A stretch of DNA of 64,000 nt from Sediminibacterium sp. TEGAF015 (GTDB taxonomy: Bacteria > Bacteroidota > Bacteroidia > Chitinophagales > Chitinophagaceae), in NCBI RefSeq assembly GCF_025997995.1, contig NZ_AP026683.1, positions 1,054,501 to 1,118,500 of the forward strand. Reading direction: 5' to 3'. The stretch's first letter is position 1, and every line of letters starts with the position of its first letter. Both the position numbers and the translations under genes were made by a program. This document shows positions 9,422 through 18,549 of this stretch, piece after piece. Under the pieces are notes generated by a model. The model did not search any database. It was not told the DNA's origin and saw nothing but the letters and a program-made list of their open reading frames with translations.

Positions 9422-9429
9422 CAAACCTA
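9422..9429 (-). promoter_or_regulatory. Promoter -7 element of the phosphonate operon
   Basis: TAGGTTTG on the minus strand matches the Bacteroidota -7 consensus TAnnTTTG. It ends 13 nt before the HD gene ATG and is the same octamer as at the SusC promoter. No clear TTG -33 element is seen at the right distance, so it may be weak or need an activator. Confidence 0.45.
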
Positions 9430-9492
9430 TGCAAGAGAAACGGTGAGAAGATGATCCCTAGATTATTAAACTATGAAGGAATTGTTACCAAA

Positions 9493-11085
9493 TTATTTCT
9501 CAATCACATTCAAGGCTTTTTCAACCAGGATGTCAGCGGCGTTGGCTACAACAAAATAGCCGTTGGTTCTCCACAGCTGACGGGCAATCAAAGCCTTAAT
9601 TCTGTTTTCAATAAACGCCTTACTTCTTGCATCAATGGTATTAAAATTCAATCCCTCTTTGGCAGCATATTGTACAAAAGCCTTCCATTGTGCTGGACTC
9701 ACTTGGTATTGTTTGTTAAAATCAGTTGCTGTTTTATATTGGGTGTATTGGGAACGATTAGCAACAAAATCATAATAGGCAAAATCATTCAAAGTGCTAG
9801 TCATAAGGACCTGTAAAACGGAGCGGGTATACAAAGTTGAATCAAACAATACAGTTGAGTCAGGTGTAATCCCCCCGCCTCCAAATACAATCTTACCAGC
9901 CGGAGTTTTGTATTTTTTTACTGTGCGTGCAATAGAATCTTTTTTAGCTACAGAATCGTTCGGGTGAAAACGGCCTACTAACTCTTCATTGTATTTATCG
10001 TACCCTTCTGCATAAGACTTCTGAATATTTCTACCCAATGGCGTGAAGTACCTGGCTACAGTCAAACGAACGGCCGCCCCATCACTTAATTGAAATTGTT
10101 GCTGTACCAAGCCCTTACCAAAGGATCTTCTACCCATGATAATAGCTCGATCCCAATCTTGCAATGCACCAGCTAAAATTTCACTGGCTGAAGCAGATGT
10201 TTCATCAATCAATACAATCAACTTGCCAGTCTCAAAAAGTCCCGGACGCTTGGCAGTAAAATTGGTTCTGGGAGAGTTCTCCCCTTCGGTATATACAATC
10301 AATTTATTGTCCGATAAAAACTCATCAGCCATATCCACCGCCTCTTTCATTAATCCACCTGTGTTGCCACGCAAATCCAGAATTAGTCTTTCCATTTTTT
10401 GTGCCTGTAACTTTTCCAGTTCGGTCATGAACTCTTCATATGTTCTCTCGGCAAATTTATTCAGGCGAATAAATCCAACTTTGGGGGCTATCATATAAGA
10501 GGCGTCAACGGAGCTTACCGGAATATTGCCCCGGGTAATAGTAGCTTCTCGCATTTTACCGGCTCTCAGGTATGTAACTTTTACAGTAGATGCTGCGGGC
10601 CCTCTAAAAAGTTTGCGAATGGCATTCCCGTCCAGTTTTTTACCAGCAATGGAAATACTGTCATTTACAAAAATCAACTGATCGCCTGCTTGCAATCCCA
10701 CTTTTTCTGCAGGACCTCCCGGCATAATATTCATTACATTAACCGTATCATTGATTTGTCGGAATTCTATTCCGATACCCTGAAAGTTCCCCATGATGTC
10801 TTCGTTGGCAGCCTGGAGTTCTTCAGATGGAATAAATACAGAATGAGGATCAAGGTGCTTGAGCAGTTCATTTGACACTAGCCCATTAATGCTATCCTGA
10901 GAAACCTTGTCTACATAACGGGTTTTAATCAATTCTGTCAACTCCTGCAGGGAAGATCTGCTATTGGGGCTGAAAAACTGAGGTGAAAGGGTTTTCTCCT
11001 TCAACTGGAATCCAATCATCATTCCCACAATCATTACTATAGCAAATAATAATGGTAACCAAACCTGCAATTTTTTAGGACCCAT
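9493..11085 (-). CDS. S41 family C-terminal processing peptidase
   Basis: This 530-residue periplasmic serine protease is anchored by an N-terminal membrane segment (about residues 8-25). A PDZ domain lies at about 95-180 (GIGIEFRQINDT through GLQAGDQLIFVND). The tail-specific protease domain follows, with the Ser of TSASASEILAGAL near residue 298 and the Lys of GKGLVQQ near 323 forming the Ser-Lys dyad. The C-terminal extension (about 400-530) is typical of the Bacteroidota CtpA form. Known roles are trimming of C termini of envelope proteins. It is 84 bp upstream of the HD gene on the same strand, but that gene has its own -7 element. Confidence 0.93.
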   Translation of the reverse strand: MGPKKLQVWLPLLFAIVMIVGMMIGFQLKEKTLSPQFFSPNSRSSLQELTELIKTRYVDKVSQDSINGLVSNELLKHLDPHSVFIPSEELQAANEDIMGNFQGIGIEFRQINDTVNVMNIMPGGPAEKVGLQAGDQLIFVNDSISIAGKKLDGNAIRKLFRGPAASTVKVTYLRAGKMREATITRGNIPVSSVDASYMIAPKVGFIRLNKFAERTYEEFMTELEKLQAQKMERLILDLRGNTGGLMKEAVDMADEFLSDNKLIVYTEGENSPRTNFTAKRPGLFETGKLIVLIDETSASASEILAGALQDWDRAIIMGRRSFGKGLVQQQFQLSDGAAVRLTVARYFTPLGRNIQKSYAEGYDKYNEELVGRFHPNDSVAKKDSIARTVKKYKTPAGKIVFGGGGITPDSTVLFDSTLYTRSVLQVLMTSTLNDFAYYDFVANRSQYTQYKTATDFNKQYQVSPAQWKAFVQYAAKEGLNFNTIDARSKAFIENRIKALIARQLWRTNGYFVVANAADILVEKALNVIEK

Positions 11086-11156
11086 AAATGCGCATTAAAT
11101 TATATGTCATGTAAGCATGCAAATATCTATATTTATTGCCGAATTAAACCTTTCCT

Positions 11157-11999
11157 ATGCCTGCCATCTTAATTGCCGACAGCGGATCAACCAAATGCGA
11201 GTGGTGTTTACTAGAAAACGGCAAGAAAAAAACCGTACTAACCCCCGCCATAAGTCCATATTTTGTTTCCGGAGAAGAAATGATCCAGATCCTGAACAAA
11301 CAACTTATACCGAAAATAAAGCATGCAAAAGTGAAGGCATTGCACTTCTATGGAACCGGTTTAGGTAATCCGGCGAATGTGGCCATCATGAAAAAGGTAT
11401 TCAATCAACTGTTCCCAAAAACCAAAACAGAAATTAACACCGATTTATTGGGTATTGCCAGGGCTTCCTGCGGTAAAGAAAAAGGGATAGCTTGTATTTT
11501 GGGTACCGGATCTAATGCCTGTTATTACAATGGCAAAAAAATTGTCAATATCAGTCCGGGATTGGGGTATGTATTAGGTGACGAAGGTTCCGGTGCTTAT
11601 CTGGGTAAAAAAGTAATTCAGTACTATCTGTACAAAACTTTTGACGAAGACTTGATGAATCGCTTTCAAAAAAAATACGGCGAAACCCATGCAAGTATAT
11701 TAGAAAATGTCTACAAAAAACCATTGGCAAACCGTTATCTGGCCAGCTTTGCCCTTTTCCTTTCGGAAAACAGAGGGCATTTCATGATTGAAAATATCAT
11801 TGAAGACGGACTGAACGATTTTTTCTTTACGCATCTTTATAAATTCAAAGAAAGCTGGACCCAGCCGATTCACTTTGTAGGTAGTGTTGGATTTGGATTT
11901 AGAGATGTTTTAAAAGAACTTTGTAACAGTTACGAATTAGAATTAGGAAAAGTATTAAAGACACCAATGCCTGGATTAGTGGCATATCATAATCAATAA
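11157..11999 (+). CDS. BadF/BadG-type sugar kinase (probable amino sugar kinase)
   Basis: This 280-residue protein of the ASKHA (actin-like ATPase) fold has the phosphate-1 motif near its start (ADSGSTKCEW), a phosphate-2-like GTGSNACYYNG and an adenosine-type GSVGFGF. Bacteroidota members of this family phosphorylate N-acetylglucosamine or N-acetylmuramic acid. The next gene, 3 bp downstream, is MurQ, which needs N-acetylmuramic acid 6-phosphate. Supplying that substrate is therefore the likely job, although GlcNAc kinase activity is equally possible. The divergent S41 peptidase gene begins 71 bp upstream. Confidence 0.82.
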   Translation: MPAILIADSGSTKCEWCLLENGKKKTVLTPAISPYFVSGEEMIQILNKQLIPKIKHAKVKALHFYGTGLGNPANVAIMKKVFNQLFPKTKTEINTDLLGIARASCGKEKGIACILGTGSNACYYNGKKIVNISPGLGYVLGDEGSGAYLGKKVIQYYLYKTFDEDLMNRFQKKYGETHASILENVYKKPLANRYLASFALFLSENRGHFMIENIIEDGLNDFFFTHLYKFKESWTQPIHFVGSVGFGFRDVLKELCNSYELELGKVLKTPMPGLVAYHNQ

Positions 12000-12002
12000 A
12001 AG

Positions 12003-12824
12003 ATGGGGAATTTTGTAAAAGTAACCGAGCAGTCTTCCAGATACAATCATCTGGAGAAAATGAGTATCCAGGAAATTTTAACCAATATTAACCAAGAAGA
12101 CAAAACCGTTCCGGATGCTGTTGAGAAAGCCATCCCTCAAATTGAAAAACTGGTATCTGCTATTTCGGATAAAATGCTTCAGGGCGGGCGTCTGTTTTAT
12201 ATGGGTGCTGGAACCAGCGGGCGTCTGGGAATTTTAGATGCCAGCGAATGTCCCCCCACTTATGGCGTACCTCATGGTTTGGTGATTGGACTGATTGCCG
12301 GAGGCGAAAAAGCCATTACTCAGGCTGTTGAATTTGCAGAAGACAGTGCAGATGAAGGCTGGAGTGATTTACAAAAACATTATATCAACGATAAAGACGT
12401 AGTTATTGGATTGGCCGCCAGTGGTACAACCCCCTATGTAATTGGCGCATTGAAAGAATGCCGGAAAAGAGGAATCATTACTGGTAGCATCAGTTGTAAT
12501 CCCAACTCACCTGTTTCGGAAGCAGCAGACTTTCCGGTAGAAGTGGTAGTAGGGCCCGAGTTTGTTACCGGCAGCACACGCATGAAAAGCGGAACTGCAC
12601 AGAAGCTGGTACTTAACATGATTTCTACCGCAGTTATGATACAATTAGGTCGTGTAGAAGACAACAAAATGGTCAATATGCAGTTAAGCAATATTAAACT
12701 GGTTGACCGTGGCGTAAAAATGGTTATGGACAACCTGGGTCTTAACGATTATGAAAAAGCAAAAGACCTCCTGCTTAAATACGGTAGTGTAAAGAAGGCT
12801 GTTGAGTCTTTTGAGAGTGAATAA
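12003..12824 (+). CDS. murQ: N-acetylmuramic acid 6-phosphate etherase
   Basis: This 273-residue cytoplasmic SIS-domain enzyme cleaves the lactyl ether of MurNAc-6-phosphate to GlcNAc-6-phosphate and D-lactate in cell-wall recycling. The substrate loop GAGTSGRLG, the catalytic-region ASECPPTYG and the family segment GPEFVTGSTRMKSGTAQK are all intact. It is slightly shorter than the roughly 300-residue E. coli form because the C-terminal helical domain is reduced. It follows the amino sugar kinase gene by 3 bp, and the next gene starts 3 bp later, so the three are one operon. Confidence 0.97.
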   Translation: MGNFVKVTEQSSRYNHLEKMSIQEILTNINQEDKTVPDAVEKAIPQIEKLVSAISDKMLQGGRLFYMGAGTSGRLGILDASECPPTYGVPHGLVIGLIAGGEKAITQAVEFAEDSADEGWSDLQKHYINDKDVVIGLAASGTTPYVIGALKECRKRGIITGSISCNPNSPVSEAADFPVEVVVGPEFVTGSTRMKSGTAQKLVLNMISTAVMIQLGRVEDNKMVNMQLSNIKLVDRGVKMVMDNLGLNDYEKAKDLLLKYGSVKKAVESFESE

Positions 12825-12827
12825 TAT

Positions 12828-13394
12828 ATGCATGATATAGAACCTTTTTTTAACTGGCGTCATATATATATTGCGGAAGAAGACAAGCGCTCTCCTTTCT
12901 TTGGACGTACTTATTCTGAGTTTGAATTTTCGCAAACGGTGTACAATTATTTTATTCATCCGCAATGGGATGAATTTGGCAGTAGAACCCTGTACCTGAA
13001 AATTATTTACGTGGATTATGAATTGCATTTTGCCATCATTGAGATGATTGGAGAATGGAATGATGCCATTGAGAATGATATTATGGAATTGAAAAGGGAA
13101 ATCATTGATTTACTGGAAAAAGAGGGAATTTATAAATACATCCTGATTACGGAAAATGTGCTTAACTTTCATAGTAGTGACAAAGAATATTACCAGGAAT
13201 GGTTTGAAGAAGTAACCGATGAAAATGGCTGGATTGTTGCACTAAATATGCCACAGGCCACCCAACAGGATTTCAAAGCAAAAAAACTACATTATTATAT
13301 TGAATTGATGGAGCTGACCGATTGGAGAATTTATAAGCCTTATCATCTTTTTAAAAAAATTGACGACGAACTTTCAAAACGCATAACACTATGA
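12828..13394 (+). CDS. Conserved hypothetical protein, 188 aa
   Basis: I do not recognise a named domain. It is a soluble, acidic, aromatic-rich protein with no signal peptide or membrane segment. It begins NWRHIYIAEEDKRSPFFGRTY and has an alternating alpha/beta appearance. It lies between MurQ (3-bp gap) and the dienelactone hydrolase gene, whose ATG overlaps this stop codon (ATGA), so it is translated as part of the same operon. The intact 188-codon frame and tight coupling make it a real gene. Nothing in the sequence gives its function. Confidence 0.75.
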   Translation: MHDIEPFFNWRHIYIAEEDKRSPFFGRTYSEFEFSQTVYNYFIHPQWDEFGSRTLYLKIIYVDYELHFAIIEMIGEWNDAIENDIMELKREIIDLLEKEGIYKYILITENVLNFHSSDKEYYQEWFEEVTDENGWIVALNMPQATQQDFKAKKLHYYIELMELTDWRIYKPYHLFKKIDDELSKRITL

Positions 13395-14245
13395 ACCAGG
13401 AAATCATTGATCTATACGACGAATACACGCACAAACCTTTGAGCAGACCTGAGTTTTTGAGCAGACTGGCTATACTGACAGGAGGCATGGCAGCTGCACT
13501 AAGCATATTGCCAATGATTGAAGTGAATGCGGCAAATGCAAATGTTACAGCCACAGATGACCTGGATACTGAAACCATAACTTATGAAGGCATCAATGGT
13601 ACCATGAGTGCCTATGTAGCAAAACCCAAAAATGCTAAGAAGCTCGCAGCTGTTATTGTTATACATGAAAACAGAGGATTGAATGCACATATTGAAGATG
13701 TAGCCAGAAGAGCAGCCAAAGCGGGCTATCTTGCTATTGCCCCGAACATATTATCTCCATTGGGAGAACTCCCCAAAAACGACGATGAATTGAGAGCTAA
13801 GTTTGCCACTTTAAAACCAGAGGAGAGTCTCGAAAATTTCATCCGAGCTGTTTCTTATGCTAAAAGCAGAAAAGACTGTAATGGAAAGGTAGGTTGTGTA
13901 GGATTCTGCTGGGGCGGAGCAATGGCCAATAACCTGGCTGTTCAGGTTCCAGAATTAAAAGCAGCAGTTGCGTATTATGGAAGACAGCCTGATGCGGCAA
14001 AAGTACCTCAGATCAAAGCAGCTGTTATGTTACATTATGGGGGATTGGACACGCGGGTAAACGAAGGAATTCCGGCTTATGAAGCTGCCTTAAAAGCGAG
14101 CAATATAAAATATGAATTGTTTATTTATGACAATGTAAACCATGCATTTCATAATGATACAGCTCCAGCACGTTACAATGAAGAAGCAGCTAAATTATCC
14201 TGGGAAAGAACCATTGGCTTTTTTGGTAAGTACCTAAAATCTTAA
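13391..14245 (+). CDS. Dienelactone hydrolase family protein
   Basis: This 284-residue alpha/beta hydrolase has its catalytic triad visible: Cys in GFCWGG (about residue 173), Asp in GGLDTRV (about 218) and His in NVNHAFH (about 251). An N-terminal extension of about 50 residues has a hydrophobic helix (LAILTGGMAAALSILPMIEV) followed by an Ala-rich linker. This suggests export or membrane anchoring, as in many Bacteroidota homologues, though there is no twin-arginine pair. It overlaps the preceding stop by 4 bp, and its 3' end overlaps the convergent ABC gene by 4 bp. The natural substrate is unknown. Confidence 0.9.
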   Translation: MNQEIIDLYDEYTHKPLSRPEFLSRLAILTGGMAAALSILPMIEVNAANANVTATDDLDTETITYEGINGTMSAYVAKPKNAKKLAAVIVIHENRGLNAHIEDVARRAAKAGYLAIAPNILSPLGELPKNDDELRAKFATLKPEESLENFIRAVSYAKSRKDCNGKVGCVGFCWGGAMANNLAVQVPELKAAVAYYGRQPDAAKVPQIKAAVMLHYGGLDTRVNEGIPAYEAALKASNIKYELFIYDNVNHAFHNDTAPARYNEEAAKLSWERTIGFFGKYLKS

Positions 14246-15228
14246 GTCGCACTGCTACTGGCTACGTATACAAATACGATGTCTCCAGGATTAAATAAAA
14301 ACGAATGCGTGCTTACTTTTAAAAGGAATCCATCTACCAACACTTCAATGGCATAATAGGCACCGAAGAACATTACTTTTTGCACGACACCCTCAACCCA
14401 GTGCTGGTTTGATGGTCTGGACACACTAATGGCCAGCTGCTCTGGTCTGATCAATGCTCTTTTCCCTCTTACTCCCTCTCCTAACATTTGCACAAACACT
14501 TCGTGTGTTTTGGTATTGATTAAGTTGTATTCTCCCATTAAAGCAGCTACATATTCATTTACAGGATGATGGTACAATTGTTTGGGCGTTCCCTGTTGCA
14601 CCAGTTGTCCATCCTGCATAATCAATATGCGATCTGCCCAAGACAACAAATCTGTAGCATCATGGGAAACCAGGATACAGGTGACTTTTAGCTTATCACA
14701 TATATCGTCAATCACCGATCTGATTAATGTCTTGTGCACTCTGTCCAAATTGGAGAACGGTTCGTCGAGCAACAATAATGTAGGATAAGATATCAATTGT
14801 TTCGCCAAAGCAATCCGCTGTTTTTCACCGCCCGACAATTCATCAGAACGACGCATCATCAAGTGAGCAATTCTGCAGACTTCAAAAATTTGCTGTGCAG
14901 AGCGATAATCTAACTGATTGGTCATTTCCAACAACTCGTGCACTTTATAATTATTCCGAAGTTCATAGTGCTGAGACAAATAGGCAATTTTAGGATGCCC
15001 GGGCAGTAGTTGCTCCTCGGGTCCCAGTACCCGCATCCCTTCAAAATAAACATTCCCACCTGTAGGCTGCGCCAGCCCTGCAATCAGTTTTAGCAAAGTA
15101 GACTTTCCCGATCCGGTTTCCCCGGCAATGGCCACACGTTCCCCTTCCTGCATGGTAAAATGCAAGGGGTGTAATACCATATTCTCTCCTTCCTGTTTAC
15201 ATAGTTCCTGTAAGTCTAGAAAAACCAT
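14242..15228 (-). CDS. ABC transporter ATP-binding protein with TOBE-like C terminus
   Basis: This 328-residue ATPase has Walker A GETGSGKST, the signature LSGGEKQR, Walker B LLLLDEPF and the switch His in LVSHD. The C-terminal 90 residues form a TOBE-like beta domain, as in importers of the spermidine, iron or sulfate class. No permease or binding-protein gene lies nearby, so it is an orphan subunit whose partners must be elsewhere. Translation starts at ATG 15228, with a 48-bp divergent gap to the YoaK gene. Confidence 0.9.
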   Translation of the reverse strand: MVFLDLQELCKQEGENMVLHPLHFTMQEGERVAIAGETGSGKSTLLKLIAGLAQPTGGNVYFEGMRVLGPEEQLLPGHPKIAYLSQHYELRNNYKVHELLEMTNQLDYRSAQQIFEVCRIAHLMMRRSDELSGGEKQRIALAKQLISYPTLLLLDEPFSNLDRVHKTLIRSVIDDICDKLKVTCILVSHDATDLLSWADRILIMQDGQLVQQGTPKQLYHHPVNEYVAALMGEYNLINTKTHEVFVQMLGEGVRGKRALIRPEQLAISVSRPSNQHWVEGVVQKVMFFGAYYAIEVLVDGFLLKVSTHSFLFNPGDIVFVYVASSSAT

Positions 15229-15276
15229 ATCACAAATTACAAAATTGTACCTTCATGGTCTAATACAAATTCGCAA

Positions 15277-15981
15277 ATGTTTAGACACCCTATTGGCAAG
15301 GAAAATTTATTTGCCAACCTTGCAGTGGCGTCCATTCTTTCTACAGTTGCGGGCATGGTAAATGTGGTTGGTTTTTTGGCCATCCAAAAATTGACCACCA
15401 ATGTAACTGGCCATTTTGCCTTTTTTATAGAAGCTTTTGATCGCTTTCAATTCTGGGAAGGGATTATCTATCTGTATTATATCTTTTTCTTTTTACTCGG
15501 CGCATTCTGTTCCAATCTCCTGATTGAATGGCTTATCAGGACAGCCAGAAAATATGCTTTTACGTTACCTGTATTTTTGGAAATACTTTTACTTACAGGG
15601 ACAGGCTTACTGATGCCTATGTTCCTGAAAAAAAATACTGACGCCATTGCTTTTTTGCTGCTTTTTTCTATGGGATTGCAAAATGCCATGGTTACCAAAA
15701 TTTCGGCAGCTAATATTAGAACAACCCACTTAACCGGACTATTTACCGACCTTGGAATTGAGCTTTCCCAATGGTTTTTTTATCATAGTATTGAACAGAA
15801 AAAGAAACTGGCCCGATCCATTCAACTGCGATTCACCATCATTCTTTTTTTCTTTGCGGGAGGAGTATTGGCAGGACTTGTTTACAATCGGTTACAGGGA
15901 CTAACTTTATTACTGGCTGCATGTATATTACTGGTTGGTTTACTTTGGAACAGCATTAAAAAACTTTTTCATGATCACTGA
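15277..15981 (+). CDS. YoaK (DUF1275) family membrane protein
   Basis: This 234-residue inner-membrane protein has six or seven hydrophobic helices. The family marks are a first helix ending in GMVNVVGFLA, then TTNVTGHFAFF, a middle MGLQNAMVTKISAANIRTTHLTG, and a conserved pattern of small residues. The DUF1275/YoaK family is widespread and its function is unknown; a transporter-like role is often guessed. Its stop overlaps the start of the aminotransferase gene by 11 bp, so the two are cotranscribed. Confidence 0.88.
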   Translation: MFRHPIGKENLFANLAVASILSTVAGMVNVVGFLAIQKLTTNVTGHFAFFIEAFDRFQFWEGIIYLYYIFFFLLGAFCSNLLIEWLIRTARKYAFTLPVFLEILLLTGTGLLMPMFLKKNTDAIAFLLLFSMGLQNAMVTKISAANIRTTHLTGLFTDLGIELSQWFFYHSIEQKKKLARSIQLRFTIILFFFAGGVLAGLVYNRLQGLTLLLAACILLVGLLWNSIKKLFHDH

Positions 15982-17146
15982 ACAACTTCGCAATGAGTTT
16001 CTGGTTCGAAAAGACCTGACTTTTTTAAACTTCGGATCCTTTGGCGCTTGCCCTAAGCCCATTTTTGACCGTTATCAGCAATACCAGCTAGAACTAGAAC
16101 AGGAACCTGTATTGTTTATTGTAAAAACAGGACTGGAATATCTGCAACAGTCGAGAGAAGCGCTGGCCGCATTTGTAAATTGCCATGCAGATGATCTGGT
16201 TTATCTGGTTAATCCTTCTCATGCCGTTAACCTTGTGGCAAAAAATTTCCCCTTAAAAGCAGGTGATGAAGTGGTAACGACCAATCTGGAATATGGTGCC
16301 TGCGACAGAACCTGGGAATACTATTGTGCGCAAGCAGGAGCCCATTATAAACGACAGCCTATCTCTTTACCCTTAACCACGAAAGAAACTTTTGTAGAAG
16401 AATTTTTTAAGGGCATAACCAATAGAACCCGTCTGATTTTTATTAGTCATATCACTAGTTCAACTGGTCTAAGATTCCCCATTGAAGCCATTTGTGCCAA
16501 AGCAAAAGAAATGGGCATTCCTACTTTTATTGACGGGGCACATGGACCTGCTCAGGCACCGGTAAACCTGAAGGAATTGGGTGCAGATATGTATACAGGA
16601 GCTTGTCATAAATGGATGATGACACCAAAAGGCAGTACGTTCCTGTATGTAAGCAAAGCCTTTCAACGGTTATTGGATCCATTGGTAATCAGCTGGGGAT
16701 TCAATAGCACTACCCCCTCTCATTCCTCCTTTTTAGATTATCATCAGACGCAAGGTACCAGAGATTTCTCTGCTTTTCTTTGCATTCCCAAAGCCATTGA
16801 ATTTATGCAGCAGCACAATTGGCACAATGTAGCATTGGAATGCAGACAAATGGTTCATTCCAATGCTGAGCGATTTTGTGATTTGGTCAATAGCAAACCA
16901 CTTGCACCGGTAAACAAAGATTTTATTCTTCAATTATTCAGTATCCCCATTCGCACCCAGGAACCAACGGCTTTAAAAAATGTATTGTTCAATGAATACA
17001 AAATTGAAATACCTGTAATGCCGCATGGAGATGAAGTTTACTTGAGATATTCTATTCAGGCATTCAATACACAGGCCGATTTGGACACTTTATACAATGC
17101 AGTGGAAGACATTATTAAAACCACCGATTTAATTAGCGTAAATTAA
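15971..17146 (+). CDS. Class V aminotransferase-fold PLP enzyme (isopenicillin-N-epimerase-like)
   Basis: This 391-residue PLP enzyme of the CefD/EgtE branch has the cofactor lysine in [12 protein letters not shown] near residue 213. The Asp-His pair that holds the pyridine ring is in [11 protein letters not shown] place the start at the ATG at 15971 ([10 protein letters not shown]), because the longer frame begins with a non-conserved stretch inside the YoaK gene. This branch covers epimerases, C-S lyases and desulfurases, so the reaction cannot be fixed from sequence. It overlaps the YoaK gene by 11 bp and the convergent VF530 gene by 4 bp. Confidence 0.88.
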   Translation: MITEQLRNEFLVRKDLTFLNFGSFGACPKPIFDRYQQYQLELEQEPVLFIVKTGLEYLQQSREALAAFVNCHADDLVYLVNPSHAVNLVAKNFPLKAGDEVVTTNLEYGACDRTWEYYCAQAGAHYKRQPISLPLTTKETFVEEFFKGITNRTRLIFISHITSSTGLRFPIEAICAKAKEMGIPTFIDGAHGPAQAPVNLKELGADMYTGACHKWMMTPKGSTFLYVSKAFQRLLDPLVISWGFNSTTPSHSSFLDYHQTQGTRDFSAFLCIPKAIEFMQQHNWHNVALECRQMVHSNAERFCDLVNSKPLAPVNKDFILQLFSIPIRTQEPTALKNVLFNEYKIEIPVMPHGDEVYLRYSIQAFNTQADLDTLYNAVEDIIKTTDLISVN

Positions 17147-17361
17147 AGGGTACTGATGTAAAGATCTTCTACTTTTTTGCGAGCCCAAGGAGTCTTACGC
17201 AAAAAAGTAAGTGAAGATTTAATACTGGGATTGTTTTTAAAACAATTGATTTGAATGAGGCGAGCAAGATCCTCCCAGCCAAAATGTTGCACGAGATAAT
17301 TCAAGATCCACTCCAGGGTTTTACCATGGAGTGGATCTTTGGAAACAAAGTTTTCAGACAT
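17143..17361 (-). CDS. VF530 family (DUF2132) small protein
   Basis: This 72-residue protein matches the VF530 family closely: [16 protein letters not shown], then [38 protein letters not shown]. The Vibrio fischeri member has a solved structure and a proposed DNA-binding role, but its biological function is not established. The first part of the gene forms a 13-bp perfect inverted repeat, listed separately. It is 8 bp downstream of the secreted Trp-rich protein gene on the same strand. Confidence 0.9.
   Translation of the reverse strand: MSENFVSKDPLHGKTLEWILNYLVQHFGWEDLARLIQINCFKNNPSIKSSLTFLRKTPWARKKVEDLYISTL
17303..17339. repeat. 13-bp perfect inverted repeat inside the VF530 gene
   Basis: AAGATCCACTCCA at 17303-17315 is exactly complementary to TGGAGTGGATCTT at 17327-17339, with an 11-nt loop that can itself add two G-C pairs. 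It covers codons 8-20 of the VF530 gene, encoding the conserved [13 protein letters not shown] block, so amino-acid constraint may explain part of it. In mRNA it would be a strong hairpin just after the start codon. Confidence 0.7.
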
Positions 17362-17369
17362 GCTGCAAT

Positions 17370-18467
17370 TTAATTATAATGTCTGGAAGGTCGGCCTCCA
17401 TTTTCGTTTCCATTGCCATTTCTATTTCCATTACCATTACTTCTGCCCCTTCCATTGCCGTTACCATTGGATTCCCTGCTACCTCTTCCGGGTGGTTCTT
17501 GCCTGATTTCTCTACTTCTTCCCCCATTATTTCCTGGCCTTACATTGCCAGGCATAGGACGTGTTGATGAACTTGGTCGCATATGAACGGGCACCCTGTT
17601 TCTCGAAACCCCGTAACCTATCTCAAATGATTGAGGTCGAGAATAGGTGGTTTTATAATAGCCTTTTTTGTACCGATCAACATATACTACCGATCTAGAT
17701 CTCCACCCATTGTTACCATAATGCCAATTGTACCAACTGGGATTTCTATACACATGGGTTCTATGGTAAAATCCAAAATAAATATTGAAATAGTTGTAAT
17801 GGAATCCCGCATACCAATGCCATGAATAAGGTCTCCATGGTCTCCACCAAGATGGGTATCGATTCCAGCCCCAGTTGGATACCCATGGACGATATGTGGG
17901 CACATAAATATATTTTACAATTGGCCAATTGGCTACTTGCACATAACTGATTGTGTTACGGGTAGCCGGAATATATTCATCTTCATACTCAAATTGAAAT
18001 GCAGGATTGGGGGTACCTTCCCTATTCCTTTGCAATTGATAATCTTCATTATAATTAGGCTCAATTATGTAATCCTTTCCATACAAATCTTCATCTCCAA
18101 TAACCTGTACAAACACATTTTGCTGATTATCCTTGGCAACAACAAAGACGGCAATATCTTGTTCTTCTTGGTTTCCCAATCCTACTTGAAGTGTTATACT
18201 ATGCACATCATCGCGAACCCGGTCTGTAACCCGTATATAATCAATCCGGTCGTCCCCATCTAAATCCAGGTTATTAATTTTTTGATCGGGATCGTTAATA
18301 TTTCTTTCAAATACTTCTAAAGTTCTAGATTCCTGAAACAGTTTCAATGCCGCATATAAATTAAAATTGTCCCCAGGCAAACCAAGTGACTTTGGCGCTT
18401 TAGACTGTGCCTGCAACTGTAATGCACTGGCAAAGAATAAGGCCATCGAGATTGCAGTTTTTTTCAT
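17370..18467 (-). CDS. Secreted Trp/Tyr/Arg-rich protein of unknown function
   Basis: This 365-residue protein has a signal peptide ending ALQLQAQ. The middle has an Asp-rich segment ([21 protein letters not shown]) resembling a calcium-binding or dockerin-like loop. About residues 180-260 are extremely rich in Trp, Tyr and Pro, for example [19 protein letters not shown]. The C terminus is low-complexity Gly/Asn/Arg/Ser ending [10 protein letters not shown] use the ATG at 18467; an upstream TTG adds two residues. It looks like an exported structural or surface protein found in Bacteroidota, and I cannot assign a function. Confidence 0.75.
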   Translation of the reverse strand: MKKTAISMALFFASALQLQAQSKAPKSLGLPGDNFNLYAALKLFQESRTLEVFERNINDPDQKINNLDLDGDDRIDYIRVTDRVRDDVHSITLQVGLGNQEEQDIAVFVVAKDNQQNVFVQVIGDEDLYGKDYIIEPNYNEDYQLQRNREGTPNPAFQFEYEDEYIPATRNTISYVQVANWPIVKYIYVPTYRPWVSNWGWNRYPSWWRPWRPYSWHWYAGFHYNYFNIYFGFYHRTHVYRNPSWYNWHYGNNGWRSRSVVYVDRYKKGYYKTTYSRPQSFEIGYGVSRNRVPVHMRPSSSTRPMPGNVRPGNNGGRSREIRQEPPGRGSRESNGNGNGRGRSNGNGNRNGNGNENGGRPSRHYN

Positions 18468-18524
18468 ATTCAATTATTTTAATGAGAATAAAACAAATTA
18501 CATGCCAGTTAGATGGCAGTATTC

Positions 18525-18532
18525 TAATTTTG
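18525..18532 (+). promoter_or_regulatory. Promoter -7 element of the MBL-fold hydrolase gene
   Basis: TAATTTTG matches TAnnTTTG and ends 17 nt before the ATG at 18550. It supports that start over longer in-frame extensions, which would be partly upstream of the transcript. The -33 region is poor. Confidence 0.45.
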
Positions 18533-18549
18533 GCATTTATTTGCGTTTC

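Noticed and set aside
10136..10498. 120-codon plus-strand frame opposite the S41 peptidase
   Set aside because: It lies fully inside a conserved protease domain on the other strand and shows no family-like features.
17937..18263. 108-codon plus-strand frame opposite the Trp-rich secreted protein
   Set aside because: It is Ile/Asn-rich, as expected from antisense reading, and has no upstream promoter or conserved pattern.
18367..18549. Upstream extension of the MBL-fold hydrolase
   Set aside because: It overlaps the divergent secreted-protein gene, and the -7 element at 18525-18532 together with the family-like N terminus favours the start at 18550.
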